This document shows, in pieces, positions 33,448 to 42,720 of a stretch of 64,000 bases of DNA. Below the pieces are notes generated by a model. That model ran no database searches. It was not told the DNA's origin and saw only the letters and a program-made list of their open reading frames with translations. The position numbers were made by a program, and so were the translations under genes. Origin of the DNA: Candidatus Gastranaerophilales bacterium (GTDB lineage: Bacteria > Cyanobacteriota > Vampirovibrionia > Gastranaerophilales > Gastranaerophilaceae); the NCBI GenBank assembly GCA_944324915.1, contig CALUYD010000002.1, positions 1 through 64,000 on the forward strand, written 5' to 3'. The first letter of the stretch is position 1. Each line of letters opens with the position of its first letter.

Positions 33448-33966
33448 ATGTCAGAAGAAGCAAATCAACCAAAAGAAAAACACTGCTGTAAAAAACTTTT
33501 AGTTTTAGTTATTTTATCATTGCTTATTTCAATTGGTGCTTTAGTTACTTCAATTTACGCTCTTGTTGGTAATTCTTCAACAGGCGGAAGTGAAAAAGCG
33601 GTTGTTATTTCAAAACAATACGATAAAGGAAAAAGTTATGATAAAGCAAAAGAATCCGCTAAACCAATGATTATTTATTTCTACACTGATTGGTGCGGAT
33701 ATAGCCAAAAATTTGTTCCTTTCTTCCACAAATTATCTAAAGATAGAGAAGCTAAAAAATTATTCTCTATGGTTTATGTAAATTGTGAAAAACAAGAAAA
33801 TGCAAAATTAATGGAAGAATTTAAAGTTCAAGGTTTCCCATCAGTATATGTTGTTGATAAAAAAGGAAATCATACACATTTAGATAATCAACTTTTCTTT
33901 GCTGAAGATCCTGTTGAAGCTATTAAAGAAGCTGCTGAAAAATTCATCGAAGAAAAAGAAGACTAA
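33448..33966 (+). CDS. Membrane-anchored thioredoxin-fold protein, CxxS type
   Basis: 172 aa. A cytoplasmic start with two cysteines (HCCKK), one membrane helix (about 17-40) and a periplasmic thioredoxin fold: PMIIYFYTDWCGYSQKFVPFF, FSMVYVNCEKQENAKLMEEFKVQGFPSVYVVDKKG. The active site is C83-G-Y-S86, so the resolving cysteine is replaced by serine, while the cis-proline (FPSVYV) is kept. A monothiol site favours trapping mixed disulfides or isomerase-like action over plain reduction. AAGGAG lies before the ATG. Overlaps the end of the opposite gene by 4 nt. Confidence 0.82.
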   Translation: MSEEANQPKEKHCCKKLLVLVILSLLISIGALVTSIYALVGNSSTGGSEKAVVISKQYDKGKSYDKAKESAKPMIIYFYTDWCGYSQKFVPFFHKLSKDREAKKLFSMVYVNCEKQENAKLMEEFKVQGFPSVYVVDKKGNHTHLDNQLFFAEDPVEAIKEAAEKFIEEKED

Positions 33967-35363
33967 TTAATTTTAATTTTAATTTCAAATGACCTGTTCC
34001 ATGGAAGTGAATAGGTCATTTTGTTTGGATAAAAATTCAAAAATTTGTTTGCTTTTTGAGCAATTTTATTTATTTCTTCTTCTTTTTGAATGAGTACTTC
34101 ATTAAAATAAGGCTCAGCTTCTCTAACTGATTTTCTAATTATTGCTTGATAAATCCAATCATCGATTAGTCTTATTAATTGAAATTTTAAAAAAGCGTTT
34201 TCATTATATGAGTTATTTTTTTGAGCCAAAAATTTAACTATGGCGCAAAAAATAGCACATCCTATGGTGTTTGCGCTGGTGTTATAAGCGCAATAGCCTA
34301 GAAAATTAGACGTTTTTTGCTCTAAAAGCTGTTTTATAAGATTATCATCAGCACCGTTTGCATTGTTAACATCAGCGATAAAATACGGTTCATTTGGAAA
34401 ATCAATTTTAATTGATGTGTTGTTAATTCTATCTCCTAAAACCAAATCTCCTTGTTCATTTTTAAAATTATTTATAATCATTTTTATATCGTAATTTTGA
34501 TTATCGCATTTTATTTTTGCAAGTTCGATTTGAGCCAAGACACAATTTTTAATTGAAATATCTTCATATTTTGAAATTAGGTTTGTTGAATTTTCTTCTA
34601 AAAATATGGGATTAATTTTGATATTTTCATTTTCGCACAATGCTCTTGAAATTAATGATAGTGGTATTTCATCCGCTCCTGTTTTAATTTTGGCTGATGT
34701 AATATTTTCAGATTTTATAATTTTTTCAAGTTCTTGAGCTTCTTTAACATTTAATCCAAATTGAGCACAATCGTCTTTTGAGAAAATCAATGTATCAAAA
34801 AAGCCTTCTTTTGCCCATTTAAGATATATTCTGTTTATTTTAAAATTTCTTTTTCTTGTTTTTAGATAATCTTCTAAAATTTCTGATGGAATCATATTAT
34901 GGACACAATTATAACTTTGCTCCATTTCTGATTTATGAAGGTAATATGACCAATCAAAAATCCTTTTTCCCCATTGTGACCAATATTCTTTTTCTTCTTC
35001 ATTGATGTTATTATTTGAAATTCTCATTATAGAAGAAAAAGCAAGGATTTTTTTTGCTTTTTTTGAAGCAATGTTTTTAAATTTTTCGATTCTTTCTTTT
35101 ATTTCATCAATTGTATCATTACATCTTCTTGATGGAATTAATCCGCCATAGGCAAGTGTATCCATTGAAACGATAAGATAATCAACATAATCCAGATTTT
35201 CGATAAATTCAAATATTTTTTCTCTATCGGATTGTTTAACTAAATCTCCAAGATATTCAATTTTTGGCATAAAAAGCTCAATATCTTTATTTATAGCTAA
35301 AACATCTTCTATTAAATCGTAACAAATCGGACGATTGTCTATCGGTATAACTGCAATTTTCAT
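33963..35363 (-). CDS. DUF4127 family protein, 466 aa
   Basis: The N-terminus IAVIPIDNRPICYDLIEDVLAINKDIELFMP is the DUF4127 signature; SMDTLAYGGLIPSRRC and RISNNNINEEEKEYWSQWGKRIFDWSYYLHK follow. The family is found in Firmicutes and cyanobacteria-related lineages and has no established activity; the fold near D8-N9-R10-P and DTLAYGG looks enzyme-like. No signal peptide. It has a strong leaderless-type promoter and is divergent from typA. Confidence 0.85.
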   Translation of the reverse strand: MKIAVIPIDNRPICYDLIEDVLAINKDIELFMPKIEYLGDLVKQSDREKIFEFIENLDYVDYLIVSMDTLAYGGLIPSRRCNDTIDEIKERIEKFKNIASKKAKKILAFSSIMRISNNNINEEEKEYWSQWGKRIFDWSYYLHKSEMEQSYNCVHNMIPSEILEDYLKTRKRNFKINRIYLKWAKEGFFDTLIFSKDDCAQFGLNVKEAQELEKIIKSENITSAKIKTGADEIPLSLISRALCENENIKINPIFLEENSTNLISKYEDISIKNCVLAQIELAKIKCDNQNYDIKMIINNFKNEQGDLVLGDRINNTSIKIDFPNEPYFIADVNNANGADDNLIKQLLEQKTSNFLGYCAYNTSANTIGCAIFCAIVKFLAQKNNSYNENAFLKFQLIRLIDDWIYQAIIRKSVREAEPYFNEVLIQKEEEINKIAQKANKFLNFYPNKMTYSLPWNRSFEIKIKIN

Positions 35364-35369
35364 AAAATA

Positions 35370-35398
35370 ATTTTAAATGATTTTATTTTTATTGTAAA
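35370..35398 (-). promoter_or_regulatory. Promoter of leaderless DUF4127 gene
   Basis: On the minus strand TTTACA (35398-35393) and TAAAAT (35375-35370) are 17 bp apart, and the ATG follows the -10 after 6 nt. This is the best full promoter among the leaderless cases. Confidence 0.65.
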
Positions 35399-35459
35399 AT
35401 TTTTTTGTTACGAGCGTTATATGTAATGTTACAGTTAAAAATTAGGAAGATTAACAACA

Positions 35460-37247
35460 ATGAAAAATAAAAAATTAAGAAATATAGCAATTATTGCTCA
35501 CGTTGACCATGGTAAAACTACTATGGTTGATTGTATTTTAGATCAAACAGGAGTTTTTAAAGAGCATCAAGAAATGGGAACTTGTGTTTTAGATAATAAC
35601 GATATTGAGCGTGAAAGAGGAATTACAATATTATCTAAAAACGTTGCTGTTGAATATAAAGGGGTAAAAATTAATATCGTAGATACCCCCGGTCACGCTG
35701 ATTTTGGTGGCGAAGTAGAGCGCGTATTAGGCATGGTGGATGGCGCTTTATTAATCGTTGATGCTCAAGAAGGACCTATGCCTCAAACAAGATTTGTTTT
35801 GCAAAAGGCTCTTCAATTGGGAATTAGAATTATTGTTGTAATTAATAAAATTGATAAAGTTGGCGCTGATCCTGATGCGACTTTAGATAAAGTATTTGAT
35901 TTATTTACAGAATTAACCGATAGAGATGATTTAATTGATTTTCCTGTAATTTATGCAAGTTCGCTAAATAGATATGCAAAAGTTAATTTAGAAGATGAAA
36001 ATGTTAATATGCTTCCTTTATTGGATTGCATTTTAGAAAATATTGAAGGTCCGGAAGCTGATGTTGATTTACCTTTGCAATTGCAAATTACAACGCTTGA
36101 TTACAATGAATATGTTGGAAGAATTGCAATCGGAAGAATTAAAAACGGTTCAATTAAATCTCAAGAACAAGTAACTTTATTAAAAGCCGATGGAACAATC
36201 CAAAAAGGTAAAGTGGTTAAACTTTTTGGCTTTAAAGATTTAGGAAGGGTAGAAGTTCAAGAAGCATTTGCAGGCGATATAGTTGGTGTTGCAGGTTTTT
36301 GCGATATTCAAATAGGCGAAACAATTTCTTGTCTTGTAAATCCTGTGGCATTGCCTTTGATAAAAATTGATGAACCTACACTGCAAATGAATTTTTCAAT
36401 CAATGATTCACCATTTGCAGGAACCGAAGGAAAATATGTTACATCAAGACAATTAAGAAAAAGATTGTATCTTGAATTGGAAAAAAATGTTTCACTAAGA
36501 GTTGAAGATACTGATTCTACTGATGTTTTTAAAGTTTCAGGCAGAGGCGAATTGCATTTAGGTATTTTAATTGAAACAATGAGAAGAGAAGGTTATGAAT
36601 TCCAAGTTTCAAAACCTGAAGTAATTATGAAAGAAGAAGATGGCGTTAAACTTGAACCTTATGAAAATTTAATTGTTGATGTTCCTGAAGAATTTGTGGG
36701 TTCTGTTATTGAAAGATTGTCTTCAAGAAAAGCGCAAATGCTTAATATGGAAGCAGGTCCAAAAAGAACAAATATTGATTTTATAATTCCTGCTCGTGGT
36801 TTAATTGGTTTTCGTTCTGAATTTGTCAGAATGACAAAAGGTGAAGGTATTATGTATCATACTTTTGCTCAATATGATGAATACGCAGGTGATATTCCTC
36901 GTCAAAGAACAGGCTCTTTAATAGCTCATGAAGAAGGCGAAGCTGTTGCTTATGCGCTTCATCAATTTGAAGATAGAGGAGTGTTCTTTATTACTCCAAA
37001 AACAAAAGTGTATAGAGGTATGATAGTAGGCGAACACAACCGACCTCAAGATATTGCGGTTAATGTTTGCAAAACTAAAAAAATGACCAATATGAGATCT
37101 GCTACTGCTGATGTTATGGTTACTTTGCAAGCACCTAAAATTATGGGTTTAGAAGATGCGCTAGAGTATATTCAAGATGATGAATTGGTTGAAATAACTC
37201 CTCAAAGCGTTAGAATAAGAAAAGCGGATTTAGTAAAATTAAGATAA
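35460..37247 (+). CDS. typA: Ribosome-associated GTPase TypA/BipA
   Basis: 595 aa translational GTPase. G1 AHVDHGKTT, switch ERERGITILSKN, G3 DTPGHADFGGEVERV and NKIDK (G4) are in place. The EF-G-like domains II, III and V follow, and the BipA C-terminal domain ends VRIRKADL. It assists ribosome assembly and stress growth. AGGAAGA is 9 nt before the ATG. A terminator follows. Confidence 0.96.
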   Translation: MKNKKLRNIAIIAHVDHGKTTMVDCILDQTGVFKEHQEMGTCVLDNNDIERERGITILSKNVAVEYKGVKINIVDTPGHADFGGEVERVLGMVDGALLIVDAQEGPMPQTRFVLQKALQLGIRIIVVINKIDKVGADPDATLDKVFDLFTELTDRDDLIDFPVIYASSLNRYAKVNLEDENVNMLPLLDCILENIEGPEADVDLPLQLQITTLDYNEYVGRIAIGRIKNGSIKSQEQVTLLKADGTIQKGKVVKLFGFKDLGRVEVQEAFAGDIVGVAGFCDIQIGETISCLVNPVALPLIKIDEPTLQMNFSINDSPFAGTEGKYVTSRQLRKRLYLELEKNVSLRVEDTDSTDVFKVSGRGELHLGILIETMRREGYEFQVSKPEVIMKEEDGVKLEPYENLIVDVPEEFVGSVIERLSSRKAQMLNMEAGPKRTNIDFIIPARGLIGFRSEFVRMTKGEGIMYHTFAQYDEYAGDIPRQRTGSLIAHEEGEAVAYALHQFEDRGVFFITPKTKVYRGMIVGEHNRPQDIAVNVCKTKKMTNMRSATADVMVTLQAPKIMGLEDALEYIQDDELVEITPQSVRIRKADLVKLR

Positions 37248-37273
37248 AAAAAGAGGGCAAATGCCCTCTTTTT
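37246..37273 (+). terminator. Bidirectional intrinsic terminator
   Basis: GAGGGC (37253-37258) pairs with GCCCTC (37263-37268) around AAAT, flanked by A's on the left and five T's on the right. It separates typA from the convergent gene; it overlaps both stops. Confidence 0.87.
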
Positions 37274-38723
37274 ATTCATCCATTTCTTTTAGTATGCCCA
37301 TTGCAGCTAACTGTTTATTTGTTAATGTTATGCCATCTGGGATTACATTTTTGCCGAATGTCAGCGGTTCATCCAGAAATCTGTTGAAGTTTTGATAATC
37401 AATTGAAGTATCCATTTGCATTTGTCTTTGTTGAGAGGTGGTTAAATCTTCATAAAATTCACCGCTTTCGCCATTCATGTATTTTGTTTTTTCGCCTTTT
37501 CTTTGTATTACAGTGTCGCCTGTTTTTGTGTTCATTTGAGTTTTGCCGTCATTATAATATGTTGTTTCTAAATCACCTGATTTTTTTACAGTTGTTTTAG
37601 ATGAAACTTTACCACTTGCGTCATATTGGATTGTTTCTGTTGTTTTAGTTCCGTTTTGAGTTGTTTCTGTTACTACTTTTTTACCTTTGCTTGTAACGGT
37701 TGTAGTTTCTGTTACGGTTTTTCCATTCTTTGTGTACGTTGTGGTTTTTGTAGTATCGCCAACATTTGCACCTTGTGATATGTTTGTTTCGCTTAGTTTA
37801 TAGCCTTTTGAGCTATATTCTGTTGTAACTCCGTTTTCTGTTTTGTAATATTTTCCGTTTTGTTTTACTACACCGGAATTTGGATTTTTTGCAGCTTCTT
37901 GAAGTTCTGTAAGTTTTTCTTTTGCTATTTTTTGAGCATCAATTTTTTCGCCGATTTTTCTTCCTATTCCTTCTGTTTTAGCTACTACTTTGTCTGTCAA
38001 TTTTGTCCATTGACCTTTAGCATAGTTTGTAAGACCTTCTTGTTTTATACCGTCATATATTTCTTTTCCTTTTCTAAATGGTGCACCAAAGACAGTTTTC
38101 ATATTTGCCATTGTTTGTTTACCCATGGCTTCTCCAACTGCACCCATTTTGCTTGCAGCGGTTTCGCCTGCACTATTATATATTTCTTTTAAGTTTGTAT
38201 ATTGTTTTTTCATTAAGCCTGCGCTACCTTTTATAGCTACTGCTGATAGAGCTGCTCCAGCTGCACCTGAGCCTATGTTTTCAAATGCTGCTTTAGCTTC
38301 AGCGTCTGTTGTTGCACTATTTGCAACTTCAAGAGCTGTACCGATTTGTTTTACGCTATTGTATACGCCATAACAACCAAGACCTATACCTATTGCAGGA
38401 CCAACAACAGGAATACAGCATGCTGCCATTGTTATTGCTGTTTTGAATGGGTGTTTAATTGCGCCTTTTACCATATTTACGCCCATTCCTAAAACGCCTT
38501 CGCAAATATTTAAAAATTTTGATACGCCGCTAATTTGACCATCATCAGATCCATCAGTACAGGTGTTTGCAAATAGACCGCTATCGCTTATACCACTTGC
38601 GTATTGGCCATTAGGGCTGGTTGTCGGTATTTGCGTTGTGCTAATAGCTTGAGCATTTGCGTATCGATATCGGTATCTGTTGACAAAATCGTCGTGAGCA
38701 CCTAAGTATTCCGAATAACTCAT
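37272..38723 (-). CDS. Large protein with charged repeat region, unknown
   Basis: 483 aa. After a polar start, residues 75-150 are hydrophobic with Gly and Ala (FKTAITMAACCIPVVGPAIGIGLGCYGVYNSVKQIG), suggesting a membrane hairpin; a second Gly/Ala-rich stretch follows (GSGAAGAALSAVAI). Residues 290-430 are beta-type repeats of 15-20 residues rich in Thr and Lys (KTTTYTKNGKTVTETTTVTS, KVVTETTQNGTKTTETIQYD, YDASGKVSSKTTV), like YD/RHS or antigen-repeat ladders. No signal peptide is evident. Base composition is less AT-rich than neighbours. I cannot name a function. Confidence 0.65.
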   Translation of the reverse strand: MSYSEYLGAHDDFVNRYRYRYANAQAISTTQIPTTSPNGQYASGISDSGLFANTCTDGSDDGQISGVSKFLNICEGVLGMGVNMVKGAIKHPFKTAITMAACCIPVVGPAIGIGLGCYGVYNSVKQIGTALEVANSATTDAEAKAAFENIGSGAAGAALSAVAIKGSAGLMKKQYTNLKEIYNSAGETAASKMGAVGEAMGKQTMANMKTVFGAPFRKGKEIYDGIKQEGLTNYAKGQWTKLTDKVVAKTEGIGRKIGEKIDAQKIAKEKLTELQEAAKNPNSGVVKQNGKYYKTENGVTTEYSSKGYKLSETNISQGANVGDTTKTTTYTKNGKTVTETTTVTSKGKKVVTETTQNGTKTTETIQYDASGKVSSKTTVKKSGDLETTYYNDGKTQMNTKTGDTVIQRKGEKTKYMNGESGEFYEDLTTSQQRQMQMDTSIDYQNFNRFLDEPLTFGKNVIPDGITLTNKQLAAMGILKEMDE

Positions 38724-38886
38724 CCATTCCCCCTATAATATAAATCCCCTATATAAAGATAAAAATTTTTTTGATTTTAAAATTGCCTTTTTTTGATATT
38801 ATGTAAATTTTTGTAAACTTGAATTAATACATTTGTGCATTATTTTTTATAAAAAATCCTATTAAATTAATCAAAAAGGAGGAAAA

Positions 38887-39027
38887 ATGAAAAAATATTT
38901 ATGCGTAGTTTGCGGGTATATATATGACCCAAAAGAGAATAATGACGTAGCTTTTGAAGATTTAGCAGATGATTGGGTTTGCCCATTATGTCATGCAGGT
39001 AAAGATGAATTTAGAGAAGTTTTATAA
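38887..39027 (+). CDS. Rubredoxin
   Basis: A 46-residue protein. [20 protein letters not shown] and [14 protein letters not shown] give the two CxxC knuckles that bind one iron, with the YDP and W-V-C-P landmarks. Rubredoxins carry electrons in anaerobes, often to reduce oxygen or peroxide through rubrerythrin or flavoprotein partners, which fits an anaerobic lifestyle. AGGAGG stands before the ATG. It is short of the typical 52 residues because a loop before F/W is trimmed. Confidence 0.93.
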   Translation: MKKYLCVVCGYIYDPKENNDVAFEDLADDWVCPLCHAGKDEFREVL

Positions 39028-39078
39028 AAACTTGGAAAAAAATATTTTTTTGAGATAATGTTCTATGGTGACAAAGCT

Positions 39079-39714
39079 ATGCAAGTAGAAAATAATCCAT
39101 ATAGCATTTTTAAATTTTACAATAGGCAAAACAATAAACCTGTTGAAGATTCAAAAAAAAGCATGCCACGCCAAATTATACCTTACATCGGTTCTACCGC
39201 AGGGGTTGGGGCGGCTATGCTTTTATCTAAAAAAATGCCTAAAGTTAAAAATAAAACTTTAAATGAAGTAGCACAAATGCTTTTAATGGCAGGAAGTGCC
39301 AATCTTTGTGGTGTATTGGCGGGTTCAGTTAATAAAACATCTGAGCAAAAACAAAAAAAATGGCGTGAAGCAGGTTTTCAAGTTATGAATATTGCAATTC
39401 CTATGCTTATGGTTACTGCAGCACTAGAGCTTTGCAGAAAGTCAAAAGTTTTAGATAAAACAGTTCCTAAGATAATAGGTTCAATTATTGGTATGACATC
39501 AGGAGCTGCAATTGCAACAGGAATAACTAACTTAACTAAAGAAGAAGATGAACCGTATAGAAAATATACCATAAAGGATTCTGTATCTAATTTTGATGAT
39601 ATAGTTGCAACTATAAAACTTGGTTTTGATAAAATCTTAAAATATATTCCTGTCGATAAAATTTTGCCTTTTATTTATATATATTCAGGCGCAAGAGCAG
39701 GGTCTAAAGAATAA
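39079..39714 (+). CDS. Unknown membrane protein, 211 aa
   Basis: Several hydrophobic segments lie in the middle: IIPYIGSTAGVGAAMLL, MLLMAGSANLCGVLAGS, VMNIAIPMLMVTAALEL and IIGSIIGMTSGAAIATGI. The tail is soluble. The frame is open from an ATG at 39058. I prefer the ATG at 39079 because a TGAGATAAT element (39051-39059) would start transcription near 39066, with GGTG before it. The protein resembles none I know. It is followed by a terminator shared with the gene at 39728. Confidence 0.6.
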   Translation: MQVENNPYSIFKFYNRQNNKPVEDSKKSMPRQIIPYIGSTAGVGAAMLLSKKMPKVKNKTLNEVAQMLLMAGSANLCGVLAGSVNKTSEQKQKKWREAGFQVMNIAIPMLMVTAALELCRKSKVLDKTVPKIIGSIIGMTSGAAIATGITNLTKEEDEPYRKYTIKDSVSNFDDIVATIKLGFDKILKYIPVDKILPFIYIYSGARAGSKE

Positions 39715-39741
39715 AAAAACCGCTTAATTAAGCGGTTTTTT
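39714..39741 (+). terminator. Bidirectional intrinsic terminator
   Basis: A perfect palindrome, CCGCTTAATTAAGCGG (39720-39735), between six A's and six T's. It serves both convergent genes. Confidence 0.92.
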
Positions 39742-40078
39742 CTATTTTAACTTTATCTATTACAACGCTAAATAGTGATAATATTATTGAACCGAATAAT
39801 CCGCTTAAAAATCCTTCGACTTCAAAACCCGGGGCAATCCAGCCTGCAAGCATTAATAAAAGCGCATTAAGAACAAGAGAAAAAATTCCCAAAGAAATAA
39901 CGTTAATTGGTAGTGTAATTATTTCTAAGAACGGTTTAATAAAAACATTGATTAAGGATAAAATTACACAAACAAACATCGCACTTGTGAAATTTTCTAC
40001 TCTTATCCCCGGAATAATCCAAGCGGTAGCAGTTATTGCAAGCGCAAATAAAATCCATTTTAAAATTCCTTCTAACAT
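39728..40078 (-). CDS. Phage-holin-4 family membrane protein
   Basis: 116 aa with four membrane segments and the pattern WIIPGIRVENFTSAMFVCVILSLINVFIKPFLEIITLPINVISLGIFSLVLNALLLMLAGW, typical of the holin superfamily IV (Phage_holin_4_2), a common chromosomal membrane protein. Despite the name there is no sign of a prophage here. AAGGAGATT precedes the ATG. Its true role is unknown. The gene overlaps the terminator stem at its 3' end. Confidence 0.82.
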   Translation of the reverse strand: MLEGILKWILFALAITATAWIIPGIRVENFTSAMFVCVILSLINVFIKPFLEIITLPINVISLGIFSLVLNALLLMLAGWIAPGFEVEGFLSGLFGSIILSLFSVVIDKVKIEKTA

Positions 40079-40213
40079 ATTAATCTCCTTTTTTTTATAT
40101 AATGTAATTAAATGTTAAAAAATACATTCTCTTTTTTATTAATTTTTTAATAATATGGCAATTTTTGAGTTTGACTTGTTTTGTTATATTGCAGGCGTGT
40201 TAAGGGTGTATTT

Positions 40214-42208
40214 ATGAATATTAACGGTATAAGTAAAACTTTTTCATTGAGCTTTGGTGACGCTCTTTCAACAAAACAAGAGCAAAGATATCTGTCTTTG
40301 TTAAATGAACTAAAACACGCACAAGGTTATGATGATGGGATAAGAGTTGTAAAAATATACACGCCTGCCATTCCTTCTGATGAAAAAACAGATACAGGCA
40401 TAGGAAAACCCTCATCATCTCAAGCTATAAGAATGTATGAACTAGCAAGAATATATGGCGGAGCTAGCGCAATAAAATTTATGCCGATAGGTCAATTAAC
40501 CGATAAAACAGGATATTCTCAAGGATACGCTGGAGCATATCAAAGAAGCGCATTATCAATTGGTGAAGATTTAATTGATTTATCATCATTAACGACTGAT
40601 AAATATGGTTTTATTTTAGATAAAGCTGATTTTGAAAATTTTGTAAATAAACATAAATCACACAGCGATAATCAAAAATTGGTTGATTTTGAAACAACTT
40701 TAGGCTGGAAAAATCAAGAAAGTTATCCGATAAATGATATTTTAAAAAAGGCTTTTGATAATTTTAAAAATAACCCTGCACCAAATGAACAATTAAGAGC
40801 ATTAAGGGCCGAATTTGAAGAGTTTAAAAATCAAAAAGAGCCTGTTGATTATGATGATATATATACAAGACTTGCGCTATTTCCATACATTAAAGATTAT
40901 GGTACAGCAAGGGCGGATTTTTTTGTAGGCTTTGATTCCAATCCTGAAATAAGAGCAAAGAAAATACCTCAATATGAAGCGTTGAAAGAAAAATACAAAG
41001 ATGAAATTGAATTTTTCAAGTTTAAACAATTTTTGGCTCATCAAAATCTTAAAGAAGCTAAAAAATCAGTAAATTCATTAGGTATGGATTTAATGAGTGA
41101 TTGTGGCGTTGCTTTTTCTTGGGCAGAGGAGCAAGTTTTTCCTGATGCATTTTTGAAAGATGAATGGAATAGAAGTGCTCAAATAGGCTGGGGAATTAAT
41201 GTTTTAAATTATGATGATTTGGCAAATAATCCAAATAGTCCTGCTCGAAAATTGTTTAGGGCAAAATTAATTCATAATTTAATAAACTTTGATTCTATAA
41301 GATTTGATGTTGGCTGGGCTTATATGAATCCTTCTTATCATTTTGGTGATAATAGAATGATTAGATTTGATGTCGGTACTAAAATTACTGATTTCATTGA
41401 ACAAACAGCAAGAGAAATAAAAGGCGAAGATTTCGATCAAAGAAAATTAATGTATGAGTGTGACGCAAGTGGCGATGATTTTAATTTATGGACTAATAAA
41501 GAAAAGTTAGACAAAGTTAAAGGGCTTGCAATTTTATCAACAGAAGAAGAAAAAAATGATGACGCTAATATTGGCTGGGGAAATATAGATTTTATCAGAA
41601 CTAACATTGGTCTTGGTGATGATGATTTTATGTTAGGTACAAATAATCACGATAAAGAAGGCGTCTTAAGATGTTCAACAAATATAGATACAGCAAATAG
41701 ACAAGTTGGAGCTTTGCAAAGAGTATTTAAAAAAAGAACTCAAGACGGATACCCCCAAGGTTGGCAATTATTTAAAGATGATTATGATAAAAATGAGCAT
41801 ATCAAAAAATATATAAAAGGAAGATTTGCAGAAATTGATTTAGCGAAAAATTCATTTATTTTATATACTGATATGCTGGGTAGATATGAAAAAGTAGACT
41901 ATCACGGTCAAAATCCGGAGCTTGATTATAAAACAAGACTTGAGCGAGATTATGAACAAAATTTCCATAGAGCTCTTCAATCAGATAGAGGCTATAATGC
42001 TGCTGATGTTAAAAGTTTTAGAATGGAGCTTGAAGGGGTAGCCCCAAAATATCAATATCTATATGATGCAGCTAAAAAATATGCTGCATATTTGAAACAT
42101 CAAGGCGGAATTTATACTCGTGAGCAGGCAGATAATTCTAAAAGGGCAGATTTAGTTATAGATAAAATGTCTTTAGATGAAATAAATTCTTTGGATACAG
42201 TTGTTTAA
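40214..42208 (+). CDS. Probable 4-alpha-glucanotransferase (GH77-like)
   Basis: 664 aa. Diverged MalQ-type features are visible: DYARA-like PYIKDYGTARADFF, EFFKFKQFLAHQNLKEAKKSVNSLGMDLMSDCGVAFSWA (the MalQ FxQ...A...G-x-x-x-x-D motif), FDSIRFDVGWAY with the likely nucleophile Asp, LMYECDASGDD, and TNNHDKEGVLR for the third acid. It would remodel glycogen or maltodextrin. The frame is open upstream from 40181, but AAGGGTG (40202-40208) supports the ATG at 40214. The protein is longer than MalQ (about 500 aa). GH13 relatives are the main alternative. Confidence 0.65.
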   Translation: MNINGISKTFSLSFGDALSTKQEQRYLSLLNELKHAQGYDDGIRVVKIYTPAIPSDEKTDTGIGKPSSSQAIRMYELARIYGGASAIKFMPIGQLTDKTGYSQGYAGAYQRSALSIGEDLIDLSSLTTDKYGFILDKADFENFVNKHKSHSDNQKLVDFETTLGWKNQESYPINDILKKAFDNFKNNPAPNEQLRALRAEFEEFKNQKEPVDYDDIYTRLALFPYIKDYGTARADFFVGFDSNPEIRAKKIPQYEALKEKYKDEIEFFKFKQFLAHQNLKEAKKSVNSLGMDLMSDCGVAFSWAEEQVFPDAFLKDEWNRSAQIGWGINVLNYDDLANNPNSPARKLFRAKLIHNLINFDSIRFDVGWAYMNPSYHFGDNRMIRFDVGTKITDFIEQTAREIKGEDFDQRKLMYECDASGDDFNLWTNKEKLDKVKGLAILSTEEEKNDDANIGWGNIDFIRTNIGLGDDDFMLGTNNHDKEGVLRCSTNIDTANRQVGALQRVFKKRTQDGYPQGWQLFKDDYDKNEHIKKYIKGRFAEIDLAKNSFILYTDMLGRYEKVDYHGQNPELDYKTRLERDYEQNFHRALQSDRGYNAADVKSFRMELEGVAPKYQYLYDAAKKYAAYLKHQGGIYTREQADNSKRADLVIDKMSLDEINSLDTVV

Positions 42209-42228
42209 TATGTTAAAATTATTCTGTT

Positions 42229-42582
42229 ATGAATAAAAAAGATGTTAAACTTGACGGGCAAAGAGTACGCTTTTCAAAGAAGATAAAAAGAAAAATCTTG
42301 CTTGAATTTGCAAAAGGAAAAAAACCTCATGATATTTTTTTAGAGTGCGCTTTTGATTCTTTGGATGAAATTACAAAAGATAAAAAATATGCTGCAAAGC
42401 TCATATATAAGTGGCGTCAAGAATTGTATCATAATAAAGAAATTCTTAATCTTTTAAATCATAAGATTGATGATGAGATGATTGAAGAAGAAATTGAAAA
42501 CATTGGCGATGATAATGAAAAAGATTACGTAATGAATGGAGCAGTTGAAGAATTAAAGACAAATTTCTTAAAAGTTTTGTAG
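42229..42582 (+). CDS. Small HTH-like protein, 117 aa
   Basis: RFSKKIKRKILLEFAKGKKPHDIFLECAFDSLDEITKDKKYAAKLIYKWRQELYHN has the layout of an HTH in the transposase-orphan group (K-x-x-I-L-x-x-(F/Y)-x-x-G-K...YKWRxEL). The C-terminus is acidic. No ribosome binding site: an extended -10 (TGT TAAAAT, 42211-42219) would start the message 7 nt on, near 42226, leaving about 3 nt before the ATG. The role is unknown; DNA binding is inferred. Confidence 0.6.
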   Translation: MNKKDVKLDGQRVRFSKKIKRKILLEFAKGKKPHDIFLECAFDSLDEITKDKKYAAKLIYKWRQELYHNKEILNLLNHKIDDEMIEEEIENIGDDNEKDYVMNGAVEELKTNFLKVL

Positions 42583-42649
42583 TATTCTTTATAAATAGTA
42601 AAGAAAACACTCAATATTAATTTATTTTAAGAAAATTTAAAAAATGAGT

Positions 42650-42679
42650 TTGACAAAAATATTTTTTTTTGGTTACATA
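42650..42679 (+). promoter_or_regulatory. Sigma-70-type promoter
   Basis: TTGACA (42650-42655) is a perfect -35; TTACAT (42673-42678) or TACATA (42674-42679) sits 17-18 bp on. It drives the 199-residue gene and probably tRNA-Glu. Confidence 0.65.
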
Positions 42680-42720
42680 TATATACAGAGTCGGTCGAGG
42701 CAAAATAGAAGGAGTTGCGA

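Noticed and set aside
37403-38373. Plus-strand frames rich in Phe, Cys and Tyr opposite the repeat protein
   Set aside because: They are antisense to the repetitive gene at 37272-38723, whose codon use and repeats explain them.
39728-40078. Prophage sign (holin gene)
   Set aside because: The holin-4 family is a common chromosomal protein and there are no other phage genes, att sites or integrase nearby.
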